Assembly: GCF_007971385.1 (NCBI RefSeq)
Contig: NZ_CP042434.1
Coordinates: forward strand, 3,286,001-3,350,000
Length of the DNA: 64,000 bases
Direction of reading: 5' to 3'
From: Arachidicoccus ginsenosidivorans
GTDB lineage: Bacteria > Bacteroidota > Bacteroidia > Chitinophagales > Chitinophagaceae
Below, piece by piece: positions 39,178 to 49,212 of the stretch. Each line of letters begins with the position of its first letter. Within the stretch, counting starts at the first letter, position 1. The notes under the pieces were generated by a model. The model had not been told where the DNA came from, made no database searches, and saw only the letters and a list, made by a program, of their open reading frames with translations. The translations under genes were made by a program, and so were the position numbers.

Positions 39178-40032
39178 TTACAATTGCTTCAAGTAATTAA
39201 TAATGCCAATAACATCCTGGCTGCCCAGGCCCGCCTCCTGTGCCTTTTGGTAGCTGTCAATAGTCGCATTAGCCACCGGGTAGTCCGCTCCGGCAGCTTT
39301 GGCCAGCAGGATATCTTTTAACATCAGATCCAGGGCAAAGGCTGGTGGATACTGCTCACTAATTAACATAGGGGTTTTAATCCTGGTGGCACCGCTACCG
39401 CAGGCACTTTGATTGATAATCTCCAGTATATCTTTGCGGTCAACGCCTGATTTATCTGCCAGTAACATGGTTTCAGCAAGCGAGGCATATATAGTAGCTA
39501 AATAAGAATTGACTGCGATCTTAGTGGCCAGGCCTTTGCCGTTTTCTCCCAGGTGTTTCACCAGTTTGCCCATTTTCTCCAAATATGGACCTGCGCGCTT
39601 GACCGCACTGTTATCTCCCCCTACCATTATAATCAGCGTGCCATCAGCTGCCGGCCCTGTGCTGCCAGCAACCGGTGCATCGATAAAATGACCGCCTTTA
39701 TGCTTTATTGTAGCGCAAATCTCCAGGGAAGTTGCCACAGAAATAGTACTTAGATCACATAGTAGTTTACCCTGGATATTTTCCTTGATGATCTCTTGGT
39801 AAACAGCCTTAACTGCATTGTCATTAGTCAGCATGGTAAAAATGATATCTGCATTTTCCACCAATTCCTGAATTGAGTGACAAACCGTTGCATCCTTGCT
39901 GTCAAGGAACCCTGCTGCCTTTTCAGCTGTTCTGTTATAAACAAATAAGGGAAATTTAGCCTTTTGCAGGTTTCGGGCCATAGGAAACCCCATATTGCCC
40001 AAACCAATAAAGCCAAGTTTTTCTGATTGCAT
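39178..40032 (-). CDS. NAD(P)-dependent beta-hydroxyacid dehydrogenase (HIBADH family)
   Basis: A 284-residue oxidoreductase. The Rossmann motif is GLGNMGFPMARNLQ and the substrate-binding motif DAPVAGSTGPAADGTL. The catalytic Lys is in KGLATKIAVNSYLA. It would oxidise 3-hydroxyisobutyrate-like or tartronate/2-hydroxy acids, or reduce succinic semialdehyde. The start at 40032 is 270 bases from the divergent MarR gene, whose product may regulate it. Confidence 0.85.
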   Translation of the reverse strand: MQSEKLGFIGLGNMGFPMARNLQKAKFPLFVYNRTAEKAAGFLDSKDATVCHSIQELVENADIIFTMLTNDNAVKAVYQEIIKENIQGKLLCDLSTISVATSLEICATIKHKGGHFIDAPVAGSTGPAADGTLIIMVGGDNSAVKRAGPYLEKMGKLVKHLGENGKGLATKIAVNSYLATIYASLAETMLLADKSGVDRKDILEIINQSACGSGATRIKTPMLISEQYPPAFALDLMLKDILLAKAAGADYPVANATIDSYQKAQEAGLGSQDVIGIINYLKQL

Positions 40033-40249
40033 GTTAATAATTTTTATAAATAGGTATTTTTCAATAGGCCACCAAATTAATGAAAAAAACCTAAAGTTCG
40101 TGTACCCGCATAAGGTAGAATGCTGATTTTAATCATAAATTGAAACTAAGATCAGGTGGGAATGGGGTAGCGAAAGAATTACCATAAGTGAAGCAGCGCA
40201 TTTTATTAAAGGTCAAATTAAAAATCAAATCATAAAAAAACAATAAACT

Positions 40250-40294
40250 TTTGGTGTTAGTTTAATCTTGCCTAATATTGTATAAGTACTTATA
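40250..40294 (+). promoter_or_regulatory. MarR promoter with overlapping palindromic operator
   Basis: TTTG (40250-40253), 19 bases, TAATATTG (40273-40280): the Bacteroidota -33/-7 arrangement with one mismatch in TTTG. Directly after it is the perfect palindrome TATAAGTACTTATA (40281-40294), over the expected transcription start and 9 bases before the ATG at 40304. This fits autorepression. Confidence 0.65.
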
Positions 40295-40303
40295 TAATAT
40301 AAT

Positions 40304-40860
40304 ATGGCATCCATTTATGAAGATTTGGGTTTTTTAATCCTGGGTAGTCGGCTACGCCGGATGAGCGAATATTTTTGGCGGAAGTCAATAGCGTATATCA
40401 GCATCTTGAACTACCCTTTGAAGCTAGCTGGTTCCCTTTGTTTTACCTGCTGGCAAAGGAAAAAGAGCGCAGCATCCGCCAGGTAGCCGATGAGTTAATG
40501 ACCTCACATTCTGCCATCAGTCAGTTGGTGACTAAGTTAAAAGAAAAAGGATTGATTAAATCCTTTGCGGATGCAAAGGATAAACGGGTACAGATGATTA
40601 CCCTTACAACAAAAGGTACGCAATTAAAAAATAAACTCTTACCAATTTGGGATGGTATTTCCAAAAGCATGCAGGTTATGGAAGCTTCTTATCCCGAAGT
40701 TGCCCATTTTCTGCCAGCAATCGCAAAACTAGAACAGCATTTTGAGGCGCAATCCTTATCATCTATCATTGTAGATGAAGTCGAGAAGGACAAAGGGAAT
40801 AAAAAGGGTGCCGCATTGACAACGGTGACGAAAAAGGCAAAAGTAAATGGACGTAAGTAG
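40304..40860 (+). CDS. MarR-family transcriptional regulator (frameshifted)
   Basis: About 185 residues after repair. The N-terminal YEDLGFLILGSRLRRMSEYF continues after one extra T in the T5 run (40372-40376) as LAEVNSVYQHLELPFEASWF. The winged HTH is SIRQVADELMTSHSAISQLV with DKRVQMITLTTKGTQL. The C-terminus is an unusual basic tail of about 35 residues (KDKGNKKG, TKKAKVNGRK). Divergent dehydrogenase at 39178 is a candidate target alongside autoregulation. Confidence 0.8.
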
Positions 40861-41093
40861 AAGGAAAAAGATTTAAAAATAAGAAGTAAAATAAAGAAAA
40901 TATAATAAATAGAAATGCGTGCAGCGGGGTATAAGGAGTTTGATAAAATAGCTGTAAATAATTTTTGCAATAGCCGTTCAGTGGATTATAGCTGCCTATA
41001 AAGAATAAATAGAGAACCGACAAAGAACCTACAAGCAGTAAAATAAAGACAACGTAATAATCAAAGAATAACCCAATTAGAAGAAAATAATTT

Positions 41094-42674
41094 ATGCAAG
41101 TTTTTAAATACGGAGAAGACGCGCTGACAGTGGGACTGGCCATGGACTTAAGCCAGGGACGGATCAAGGGTCAGTTAACAACAGAAGTAATAGAAAAGAT
41201 TAACCGTAGCAGTGGCTGGGTGCAGCAAATCGTAGAAGAACAGGCGGTTGTCTATGGCATCAATACAGGGTTTGGACCGCTATGCGATACCTTGATTTCT
41301 AAAGAACAGACCAAAACCTTACAGCATAATTTATTAAAAAGTCATAGTGTTGGTGTTGGCAGACCCATTGAACTGGTTATTGCTAAACTCATGTTGATTT
41401 TGAAATTGCATGCTTTATGCCAGGGCTATTCAGGCATTCAGTTGCAAACAGTGGAGCGGATTTTTTGGATGATTGAACAGGACATGATTCCCGTTGTTCC
41501 TGAACAGGGATCTGTAGGTGCTTCTGGTGATCTGGCACCTTTAGCGCATTTATTTTTACCCCTGATCGGAGAAGGGGAAGTTTATTATAAAATTAAAAAG
41601 ACTTCTTCCCTGATGGCCTTGCAGGCGGCAGGGCTGGAACCTTTATCCCTCAATGCGAAAGAAGGTCTGGCGCTCATTAATGGAACACAGTTTATTGCGG
41701 CGCATAGCGTATGGGGGCTCTATCAGTGGCATAACCTGCTGGAGTCCGCAGATATCATTGGCGCATTGTCTCTTGATGGATTGATGGGTTCCATAAAACC
41801 TTTTGACCCGAGACTACATGCGATTCGCCCATTTGAGGGCAATCAGTTAGTGGCAGCCCGTCTCAGGACACTTTTAGAAGGATCCGGGATACATAGTGCT
41901 CACTTAAATTGTAACAGGGTGCAGGATCCCTATTCACTGCGTTGTATGCCCCAGGTGCATGGAGCTAGCAGAACCGCCTTTCGGCATTTAAAAGAACTGA
42001 CGCATATTGAGATAAATTCGGTTACGGACAATCCCATTATCTTAGGGTCACTGGATACCATCAGTGGGGGTAATTTCCATGGTGAACCTTTGGCCATTGC
42101 GCTGGATTACGCAACTGTGGCCATCCATGAACTGGGCAGTATATCAGAAAGGCGTAGTTACCTGATTATTGAAGGTCGGTACGGATTACCTAAACTACTG
42201 ATTCAGGACGCAGGGCTAAACTCAGGCTTTATGATTCCACAGTATACGGCAGCTGCGCTGGTTTCAGAGAATAAATCACTTTGCTTTCCAGCCAGTGCAG
42301 ACAGCATACCTACTTCGCTGGGACAGGAAGACCATGTCTCCATGGGATCCATTGGGTCCAGAAAAATGAACCAGGTTATCCAAAATCTTAAAAATATTCT
42401 GGCTGTTGAACTATTATACGGCGCACAGGCAGTAGATTTTAGAAGGCCATTAAAAAGTTCAGTGGCCTTAGAAGCCGTACATGACCTGGTTAGAACTGTC
42501 GTCCCCTTTGCAGATAAAGACCGGGTCTTTGGCCTGGATATTAAGGCGCTGCATGATATGATTGATCTAGGGCGCCTTACTCAGTGTGTAAATCAGGCTA
42601 CTACAGGTAAGGCACCGTCCAATCAATTAACACTTAAAAATAATACGCAATATGGAACATTTGGAATTTACTAG
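41094..42674 (+). CDS. hutH: Histidine ammonia-lyase
   Basis: First step of histidine degradation: L-histidine to urocanate plus ammonia. A full-length 526-residue enzyme carrying the MIO-forming Ala-Ser-Gly (about residues 143-145) in [14 protein letters not shown]. Also present are [12 protein letters not shown] near the active site and [12 protein letters not shown]. First gene of hutHUIG; its end overlaps the hutU start by 23 bases. No hutC-type regulator is encoded nearby. Confidence 0.95.
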   Translation: MQVFKYGEDALTVGLAMDLSQGRIKGQLTTEVIEKINRSSGWVQQIVEEQAVVYGINTGFGPLCDTLISKEQTKTLQHNLLKSHSVGVGRPIELVIAKLMLILKLHALCQGYSGIQLQTVERIFWMIEQDMIPVVPEQGSVGASGDLAPLAHLFLPLIGEGEVYYKIKKTSSLMALQAAGLEPLSLNAKEGLALINGTQFIAAHSVWGLYQWHNLLESADIIGALSLDGLMGSIKPFDPRLHAIRPFEGNQLVAARLRTLLEGSGIHSAHLNCNRVQDPYSLRCMPQVHGASRTAFRHLKELTHIEINSVTDNPIILGSLDTISGGNFHGEPLAIALDYATVAIHELGSISERRSYLIIEGRYGLPKLLIQDAGLNSGFMIPQYTAAALVSENKSLCFPASADSIPTSLGQEDHVSMGSIGSRKMNQVIQNLKNILAVELLYGAQAVDFRRPLKSSVALEAVHDLVRTVVPFADKDRVFGLDIKALHDMIDLGRLTQCVNQATTGKAPSNQLTLKNNTQYGTFGIY

Positions 42675-44321
42675 TAAATATGCCCAGCATCCACATTATA
42701 AGGCACCCAGAGGCAATCAGCTGCATGCAAAAAGCTGGCAGACAGAAGCTGCTTTAAGAATGCTGCTCAATAACCTGGACCAGGAGGTGGCAGAAAATCC
42801 TGAGCAGTTGGTTGTATATGGTGGTATCGGTCAGGCAGCCAGAAGCAAAGAAGCTTTGCAAAAATTATTGAACAATTATTAACCCTTGATGAGGATCATT
42901 CTTTATTGATCCAATCAGGTAAACCAGTAGGGATTATTCGTTCGCATCCTGAGGCGCCAAGAGTTTTGCTGGCCAATAGTAATCTCGTGCCCAAGTGGGC
43001 GAGCTGGGATCATTTTAATGCGCTTAGAAGCAAGGGGCTTATGATGTTTGGTCAGATGACTGCAGGCAGTTGGATTTATATTGGTACACAGGGCATTGTT
43101 CAAGGCACATATGAGACCTTCGCCGCTTGCGGCAGAAAATATTTTAATGGCGATCTTTTGGGAAAACTGGTTGTAACGGCAGGATTAGGCGGCATGGGCG
43201 GTGCGCAGCCGCTGGCAGCTACCATGTCAGGAGCTGTTTTGCTGGGGGCAGACGTAGACGCTACCAGGATTCAAAAACGTCTGGATACCCGCTACATAGA
43301 TAAAATGACCACTGATTTTGATCAGGCCATCCAGTGGGTACGGCAGGCCCAGGCAGCGAAAAAGCCCTTGTCTGTTGGGCTGGTAATGGACGCTGGTGAT
43401 ATGCTGGAAAGGTTATTGGAAGTGGGTATTACCCCTGATATTTTAACCGATCAGACCTCCGCTCATGATCCGATAAATGGCTATATACCCAATGGCTATT
43501 CCTTAGAGGAAGCGGCAATACTTAGAAAACAGGATCCTGATACTTACAGAGAAAAATCCATTAAGAGCATGGCGCGCCACGTGCATTTTATGCTGGAATT
43601 AATGCATAAAGGAGCCGTAACGTTTGATTATGGCAATAACCTGCGCGCCTTTGCTGAGCAGGGTGGAGAAGCTCGTGCATTTGACTTTCCAGGATTCACC
43701 CCGGAATTTATAAGACCCTTATTTTGCGAAGGCAAAGGACCTTTCAGGTGGGTGGCATTATCTGGAGATCCTGGTGATATTTATACAACTGACCAGGCTT
43801 TAATAGAAGCTTTCCCCGAAAATAAGCATTTAGTTGACTGGTTAAAAATGGCAGGCGAGCGGATTGCCTTTCAGGGCTTGCCCGCCAGGATCTGTTGGCT
43901 GGGTATGGGTGAAAGGGAAAAAGCAGGCCTTATTTTTAATGACCTGGTCAAAACAGGTAAAGTAAAAGCCCCGATTGTCATTGGCAGAGATCATCTGGAT
44001 TGCGGATCGGTCGCCTCACCCAATAGAGAAACGGAGTCTATGCTGGATGGAAGCGATGCGGTGTCTGATTGGCCGTTGCTAAACCTGATGAGTAATACAG
44101 CCGGCGGTGCCACCTGGGTTTCTTTCCATCATGGCGGCGGCGTAGGTATGGGTTACTCGCAGCATGCTGGTATGGTAATCCTGGCGGATGGAACTGATCG
44201 GGCGGCGACCTGCATTAAAAGAGTATTGTTTAATGACCCCGCCATGGGCATTTACCGCCACCATGACGCCGGTTACACAAAGGCCACTGAGGTCGCTGAG
44301 CAGTTTGGGATAAAAATTTAA
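42652..44321 (+). CDS. hutU: Urocanate hydratase (frameshifted)
   Basis: Second step: urocanate to imidazolone propionate, using NAD. About 556 residues after repair. The N-terminal [20 protein letters not shown] and [16 protein letters not shown] are typical. The frame breaks at the A5 run (42860-42864); one extra A gives [20 protein letters not shown]. The rest is intact, including the NAD-binding [15 protein letters not shown] and a C-terminal [15 protein letters not shown]. Because the pathway needs this step and all partners are intact, a sequencing error is the best explanation. Confidence 0.9.
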
Positions 44322-44370
44322 GCAAACGGACAAAGTTTATTTATCGTACTGAAAAAAAACTTAATGCAAT

Positions 44371-45684
44371 ATGATCCAACCAGATCCTATACAAATAGCT
44401 CAAAAGGGAAAGATGCATGCAGCAACGTCAACAGACTCGAAGGATTATACGTTGATAGGTCCTTTTAGTGAGGTCTTGACTTTTAAGGATGCGCCATTAA
44501 AAGGACCTTTAAGTGAAAAGGATCTGAGCCTGATAAAGTATGGTGGCATTGTGGTAAGTATAGATGGAACCATTGTGGCAGTGGGGGATTTTGCCTCTTT
44601 AAAACAACAATATCTTAAAAAGGACTGTCGTTATTTTCCTATTGAGGGGGAAATGGTTTTGCTGCCGGGCTTTGTTGATGCCCACACCCATATACTTTTT
44701 GGAGGCACCAGAGCCAGAGATTATAGTATGCGACTGGAAGGCAAAACTTACCTGGAAATTGCCCAGGAGGGCGGGGGCATCATGGATACGGTTTTGGCCA
44801 CTAGATCCGCTTCGGATGAAAACCTTATGCAAAGTATGCAAAAGCGGTTACAAAAGATGCTTTTCAGTGGGGTAACAACAGCAGAGGTCAAGTCAGGGTA
44901 TGGACTAAATATAAATCAGGAATGGCGGTTACTGAAGATACTGAAGCGTCTGCAGCAAACTTCCATTATTGATGTTATCCCTACTTGTCTGGCCGCACAT
45001 ATGAAGCCGCCTGATTATCCAGGTATGAATAGTGACTATTTAGCAGCATTGCAACATAAATTATTACCATTAATAAAGGCGGATCAGTTAGCCAAAAGAA
45101 TCGATATTTTCGTAGAAGACTCCGCCTTTAACGTAGCGGAGGCGAAGGGGTATTTGACGGCCGCCAAGCAGGCTGGTTTTGATATTACGGTGCATGCCGA
45201 TCAGTTTACCCCTGGAGGCGCCCGGCTTGCTGCTCAGCTGGGGGCCTGTTCGGCGGATCATCTGGAAGCCAGTACGGATAGAGACATTCAGTTATTGGCT
45301 GCGAGTGAGACGGTTGCTACCGTTTTGCCAGGCGCCAGTTTAGGGCTGGGTATACCTTTTGCTCCTGCAAGAAGATTATTGGACGCAGGTGCTGCCGTGG
45401 CCATTGCCAGCGACTGGAATCCAGGATCAGCCCCCATGGGGGATCTATTAACTTCAACAGCATTAATATCCGTCTATGAGAAGCTACATTTGGCCGAAGC
45501 CCTGGCTGGGATCACTTTCAGGGCCGCCAAAGCCCTGGGCCTTACAGATCGTGGCCGGCTAAAAGTGGGGAGCCTAGCTGATATGCAGGCTTATCCTACA
45601 GGAGATTACAGAGATATTTTATATTACCAGGGTCAGTTAAGACCCGCCATAATTTGGAAAAAATCTATATCTTATGATCAGTAA
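44371..45684 (+). CDS. hutI: Imidazolonepropionase
   Basis: Third step: imidazolone propionate to N-formimino-L-glutamate. A 437-residue amidohydrolase-superfamily enzyme. The metal-binding HxH is in GFVDAHTHILFGGTR. VHADQFTPGGARLAAQLG and the late SDWNPGSAPMGDLL carry further ligands. The first 40 residues exceed the usual start; ATG 44413 may be the real one. It lies 49 bases after hutU and overlaps hutG by 11 bases. Confidence 0.93.
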   Translation: MIQPDPIQIAQKGKMHAATSTDSKDYTLIGPFSEVLTFKDAPLKGPLSEKDLSLIKYGGIVVSIDGTIVAVGDFASLKQQYLKKDCRYFPIEGEMVLLPGFVDAHTHILFGGTRARDYSMRLEGKTYLEIAQEGGGIMDTVLATRSASDENLMQSMQKRLQKMLFSGVTTAEVKSGYGLNINQEWRLLKILKRLQQTSIIDVIPTCLAAHMKPPDYPGMNSDYLAALQHKLLPLIKADQLAKRIDIFVEDSAFNVAEAKGYLTAAKQAGFDITVHADQFTPGGARLAAQLGACSADHLEASTDRDIQLLAASETVATVLPGASLGLGIPFAPARRLLDAGAAVAIASDWNPGSAPMGDLLTSTALISVYEKLHLAEALAGITFRAAKALGLTDRGRLKVGSLADMQAYPTGDYRDILYYQGQLRPAIIWKKSISYDQ

Positions 45685-46696
45685 TATTTTCTATGAGCTG
45701 CCCCAGAAAAGCTGGTGGCAGGGACGTATTGATGGAGACGAGCGAGGTTTGATCCGCCTGCATCAACAGGTGCAGATCATCGAAATCAACGCACTTAAAC
45801 CAACACCAGGTGTTCGTAATGTTATTTTTTTGGGATTTGCCTCTGATGAAGGGGTGCGCAGAAACCAGGGACGACCCGGCGCGGCAACCGGCCCTTACTT
45901 ACTTCGAAAGGCCTGCAGTAATCTTCCCGTCCATTATAGTGAAAAGCTCCATTTGTTAGATACGGGCAATATTGCCACCATCAACGGCAGATTGGAAGAA
46001 GCACGCAAATATCTGGCACAGGCGGTCTCCTTAATTATTGAAAATGAAGGCTTCCCTATACTTTTGGGCGGCGGTCACGCGATCGTCCAGGGACATTACG
46101 CAGGTCTTAAAGCAAAACTTCCCGGGAAAAAAATAGGCATTATTAATTTTGATGCACATTTTGATTTACGGGCGCCAGCTGAGCATGGCCCTAATTCCGG
46201 GACTTCCTTTTATGAGATTGCTGAGCAGTGCAAAAAGGATTCGGAACCCTTCAATTATTTAGCTATTGGCATTCAGCGTTCTGCCAATAGCAAAAAACTT
46301 TTTGAATGGGCAGGGCAAACAGGAACCAGATTTATTGCCGTAGAACAGATCAATTCGGAGCAGATTACTGAGGCCCAGCAACAAATCGATGATTTTGCCG
46401 CAGGGGTGGATGCACTTTATCTGAGTTTTGATCTGGATGTATTTGTCAGCGCCATTGCTCCTGGTGTTAGTGCGCCTAGTGCTACAGGCATCTTCTACGA
46501 TGGTAACTTCAGACGTCTTTTGAAGGCTTGCTTTGACAGTGGTAAGGTGATTTCCATGGATATTGCTGAGCTGAATCCTGTATATGATCTGGACAACAGA
46601 ACGGCCAAGTTAGGGGCACAGATCATCTTTGATAGCTTACTGGCACTGGATGAAACCTATAGTGCAACGGACAGCATGAGTGGCCCAAATAGCTAA
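45674..46696 (+). CDS. hutG: Formimidoylglutamase
   Basis: Fourth step: N-formiminoglutamate to glutamate plus formamide. A 340-residue arginase-family enzyme with manganese ligands in GGGHAIVQGHY, NFDAHFDLRAP and LSFDLDVFVSAIAPG, plus the final DIAELNPVYDLD. Overlap with hutI implies translational coupling. The arginase-family HutG fixes the pathway as the formamide-releasing route rather than the HutF route. No terminator is visible after it. Confidence 0.92.
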   Translation: MISNIFYELPQKSWWQGRIDGDERGLIRLHQQVQIIEINALKPTPGVRNVIFLGFASDEGVRRNQGRPGAATGPYLLRKACSNLPVHYSEKLHLLDTGNIATINGRLEEARKYLAQAVSLIIENEGFPILLGGGHAIVQGHYAGLKAKLPGKKIGIINFDAHFDLRAPAEHGPNSGTSFYEIAEQCKKDSEPFNYLAIGIQRSANSKKLFEWAGQTGTRFIAVEQINSEQITEAQQQIDDFAAGVDALYLSFDLDVFVSAIAPGVSAPSATGIFYDGNFRRLLKACFDSGKVISMDIAELNPVYDLDNRTAKLGAQIIFDSLLALDETYSATDSMSGPNS

Positions 46697-47233
46697 CGAT
46701 GGAATATGCTTCAGTTGCTAATATTTAATTTCAGATTATTTTTGACCGAAAACTTAAATTTAAAACTGATTTTAGTCATTCTTGTGTTATGGCAAGATTC
46801 TCAGAATGGCTTATTGTTATTTATGATTGCAAAACCTTTTATTGTTGAGTGGAACCAATTGGGAGCTGCTTACTTTTTTTGGAAAAAATCGTTTGTAAAT
46901 TGATGTCGAGGGTGTCCAAAGGTTCGCTATTATAAAATCCCCAGTCTTGTAAGTTTAACTGTTTTGAAGATACTGTAGTTAGATGAACAGACACTCGTAA
47001 GTGTTTCCAATCGGGAAGGAAAGAGTAAACCTTATGGAACTAAATTTAAGTAAAAGATGGCATTTGCATTGAAAAGAATTGTTAGAGAAGTATAACTCTG
47101 CAGGAGAAGGATATCTATCACATTGCATTTTTTTTCTATTCATTTTGTGTCGCTGTTGTGCTTTTATCACCTTTATAAATTATCGTCTGTATCAATGCAT
47201 CAATAAATTGGGCATTAGATGGATAAGTATTTT
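46697..47233. other. Intergenic region between hutG and the RHS locus
   Basis: 537 AT-rich bases. Short frames on both strands have no recognisable features and are likely chance. Composition becomes strongly AT-rich from about 46,700 rightwards, marking entry to the RHS locus. Confidence 0.4.
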
Positions 47234-47778
47234 TTAATTTTTTAATTCTGTGATAACTTCCTCCTTACTCGAAATTTTACTTTTTAATTCGTAAAAATCA
47301 TAATAAATATCCTCTCCATTATTATCAGGGGCAATATTATTTGACTTGATATAGTTTTTACAGAATTTGCAGCTTTATGAAAATTTATTTTTTGATTTAA
47401 GTAGTCGCCTTTCTTTTCATAAGATTTTGCCTTAAAAAATGACCTCCACATTTGCTTTTTATATGAATATTTAAAATCATAAATATTTAAGCTATTTACG
47501 AAATCGTAGCCCCTTTTATAATATTTTAAATTTAAAAGGATTGAGATTTTTAGTTCCACTGCTCCTATTCTTGTGCTGGGACATTCTAAGGCAGAATTGG
47601 TTTGTACTAAAATATTTAAGAGGTCCTTTTTAGAAGTATCATTATTCAACAAATGTTTATTGTATACGCTCTGCGCATACCTTAAATGTCCTATGCAATC
47701 TTTCTTCTTGTTGGATAAACAACTCGCAAAAGAAATTAAAAAAGCGGTCATAATTATGTATATATAATAAATGCGCAT
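47234..47778 (-). CDS. Unrecognised small lipoprotein (frameshifted near C-terminus)
   Basis: About 181 residues after repair. The N-terminal signal is MTAFLISFASCLSNKK with lipobox FASC. A mostly helical, TPR-like region follows, with repeated Tyr/Lys/Asn segments (LNLKYYKRGYDFVNSLNIY, FKAKSYEKKGDYLNQKI). The open frame stops at 47284. One A restored in a run of three (plus-strand TTT 47366-47368) gives FCKNYIKSNNIAPDNNGEDI and a stop at 47234. It is the last gene of the RHS locus on this strand. Its location makes an immunity or accessory role possible, but no family is recognised. Confidence 0.55.
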
Positions 47779-48049
47779 ATGTAATATTTTGTATGTTATT
47801 CAGTTTAACCTATGCTATAGTCAGAATAATTAATAAGGAAGATATACATGGTGATATTTTAAAGGGTAACTCCCTCCAGGCCGGCTTAGTCGCACAATTT
47901 TTTTGCAGGGAAATTCTCTCAAGGCTTTTGGGTCTATTTAAAATGCATTGTTGTATTAATTCCTTTTTTAATAACACTCTATATTAGATTGTATGTTGTT
48001 GTTTATGTACGATTCAGTGTTGACAATATTTGAAAATGAGAGTTTGTGC

Positions 48050-48334
48050 TTATCTCATAAAATAATAAACTAGCAACCCTAGTGGCAATAATAAAATTAG
48101 TTCTATTATAATTGCTACCTTGATGCTTATATTTCCTCGTAAAATTATTAATATGCAGTTGAATACAGTGAAATAATTAATTAAATTATTAAAATTTAGG
48201 ATTCCATTGCCTAAAAATGTATTTATATTTTTAATTTGTTGGATGGTAAAATAACTACTTACAATAATCCAAATAATACATCCAATTGCACTTATACATA
48301 AAAATGGAAGCAATTGCTTTTTAGAATCTTTCAT
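48050..48334 (-). CDS. Second small membrane protein of the RHS locus (putative immunity paralogue)
   Basis: A 94-residue protein with three hydrophobic segments (LLPFLCISAIGCIIWIIV, YFTVFNCILIILRG, IIIELILLLPLGLLVYYF). It clearly matches the 95-residue protein at 48925-49212: shared pattern QQI..IN.F.G.GI, NYF and NIS. By eye about 40% of residues agree. Its start overlaps the orphan toxin tail end by 14 bases, as its paralogue overlaps the intact RHS gene. Immunity is inferred from position. Confidence 0.6.
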   Translation of the reverse strand: MKDSKKQLLPFLCISAIGCIIWIIVSSYFTIQQIKNINTFLGNGILNFNNLINYFTVFNCILIILRGNISIKVAIIIELILLLPLGLLVYYFMR

Positions 48335-48905
48335 TTGTTCCTCCTATAAATGTTTTTGTTGAAATGTCATAATATTCTGTAGTTTCAAATGTTCCTTGGC
48401 CGCCTATTGTTGCTGTGCTTTCTGTACGCTTGATAATATTAATTCCTTTGCCAATATCATTTGGATGAATGATATGATAATTTGATAGAATTTTCGCTAA
48501 ATCTTTTATTTGACTTGCAAATTGAATTGATCGTAATTGTAGTATAGTTGTAATGGCTGTTGCTGTTGAAAGATTCATTTTTTATGATTGAAAAGTATTT
48601 TGAGAAAATCTTTGTATTCTTTGATTGATTTTAGAGTAAGGATAGATCCGCCAGTCAGATTAGTTATTGCTGAATAATAATCTTTTAAACTCTCAAGATC
48701 ATTTGTCATCCTTTGGAATTACTGCTCCAATTGACTGTTGGGTACAATTCTTTTTGTCGTATTACTTGAGTGCCCCATCGAAGCATAACTTTTTTCTTGT
48801 ATTTGATAATAATTTATGCAATTGTAAAAGTCTTTGTAATGATGTGTTTGCGCTATTGACGTTTATCGTTATATCTTGTGACTCATTTGGGTTAAAATTG
48901 TATAT
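48321..48905 (-). pseudogene. Orphan RHS toxin C-terminal tail, decayed duplicate
   Basis: This segment repeats the C-terminal ~190 residues of the RHS protein at 49193-53755. From the right, ITINVNSANTSLQ matches TINVNVANTSLQ. A 2-base deletion then shifts the frame, and YYQIQEKSYASMGHSSNTTK follows. A GAA to TAA nonsense change stands after QLEQ. The FQRM...SLTLKSIKEYKD-like region is intact up to a lost A in an A6 run (48578-48583). The final 85 codons (48321-48578, MNLSTATAITTILQLRSIQF...) stay open and could be translated from an internal Met conserved in the parent. Confidence 0.75.
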
Positions 48906-48924
48906 TTTGGCCTACGCTAATTGG

Positions 48925-49212
48925 CTATTTTAAGAAAAAATATACAAGCCAACATATAGGGATTAATAATACGATCTCGAATACAATAGTTAACACTATT
49001 GATATATTTTTTTTTAGAATAAGTATTATAAAATTTGCTAACAGGAAATAATTATATAATTTATTAAGTGTAATGCCGTGTCCCATAAATTTATTGATTG
49101 CACTTATTTGCTGATACTCTAACGATCCTTGAACTTGCAACCAAATAAACATTCCAGTAGCGCATACAATTATTATCCATATTTCTTTTCTTTTAATAGC
49201 TTTCATTTGCAC
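48925..49212 (-). CDS. Small membrane protein after the RHS toxin (putative immunity protein)
   Basis: A 95-residue protein with three hydrophobic stretches (EIWIIIVCATGMFIWL, NYFLLANFIILILKK, IVFEIVLLIPICWLVYFF). Its start lies 20 bases inside the end of the RHS gene, so it is translationally coupled to the toxin. Polymorphic toxins are usually followed directly by their immunity gene, and membrane-spanning immunity is known where the toxin acts on membranes. The function is inferred from position. Confidence 0.6.
   Translation of the reverse strand: MQMKAIKRKEIWIIIVCATGMFIWLQVQGSLEYQQISAINKFMGHGITLNKLYNYFLLANFIILILKKNISIVLTIVFEIVLLIPICWLVYFFLK

Noticed and set aside
46706-46903. 65-codon plus-strand frame after hutG
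   Set aside because: Leucine/phenylalanine-rich translation typical of random AT-rich DNA, with no supporting context.
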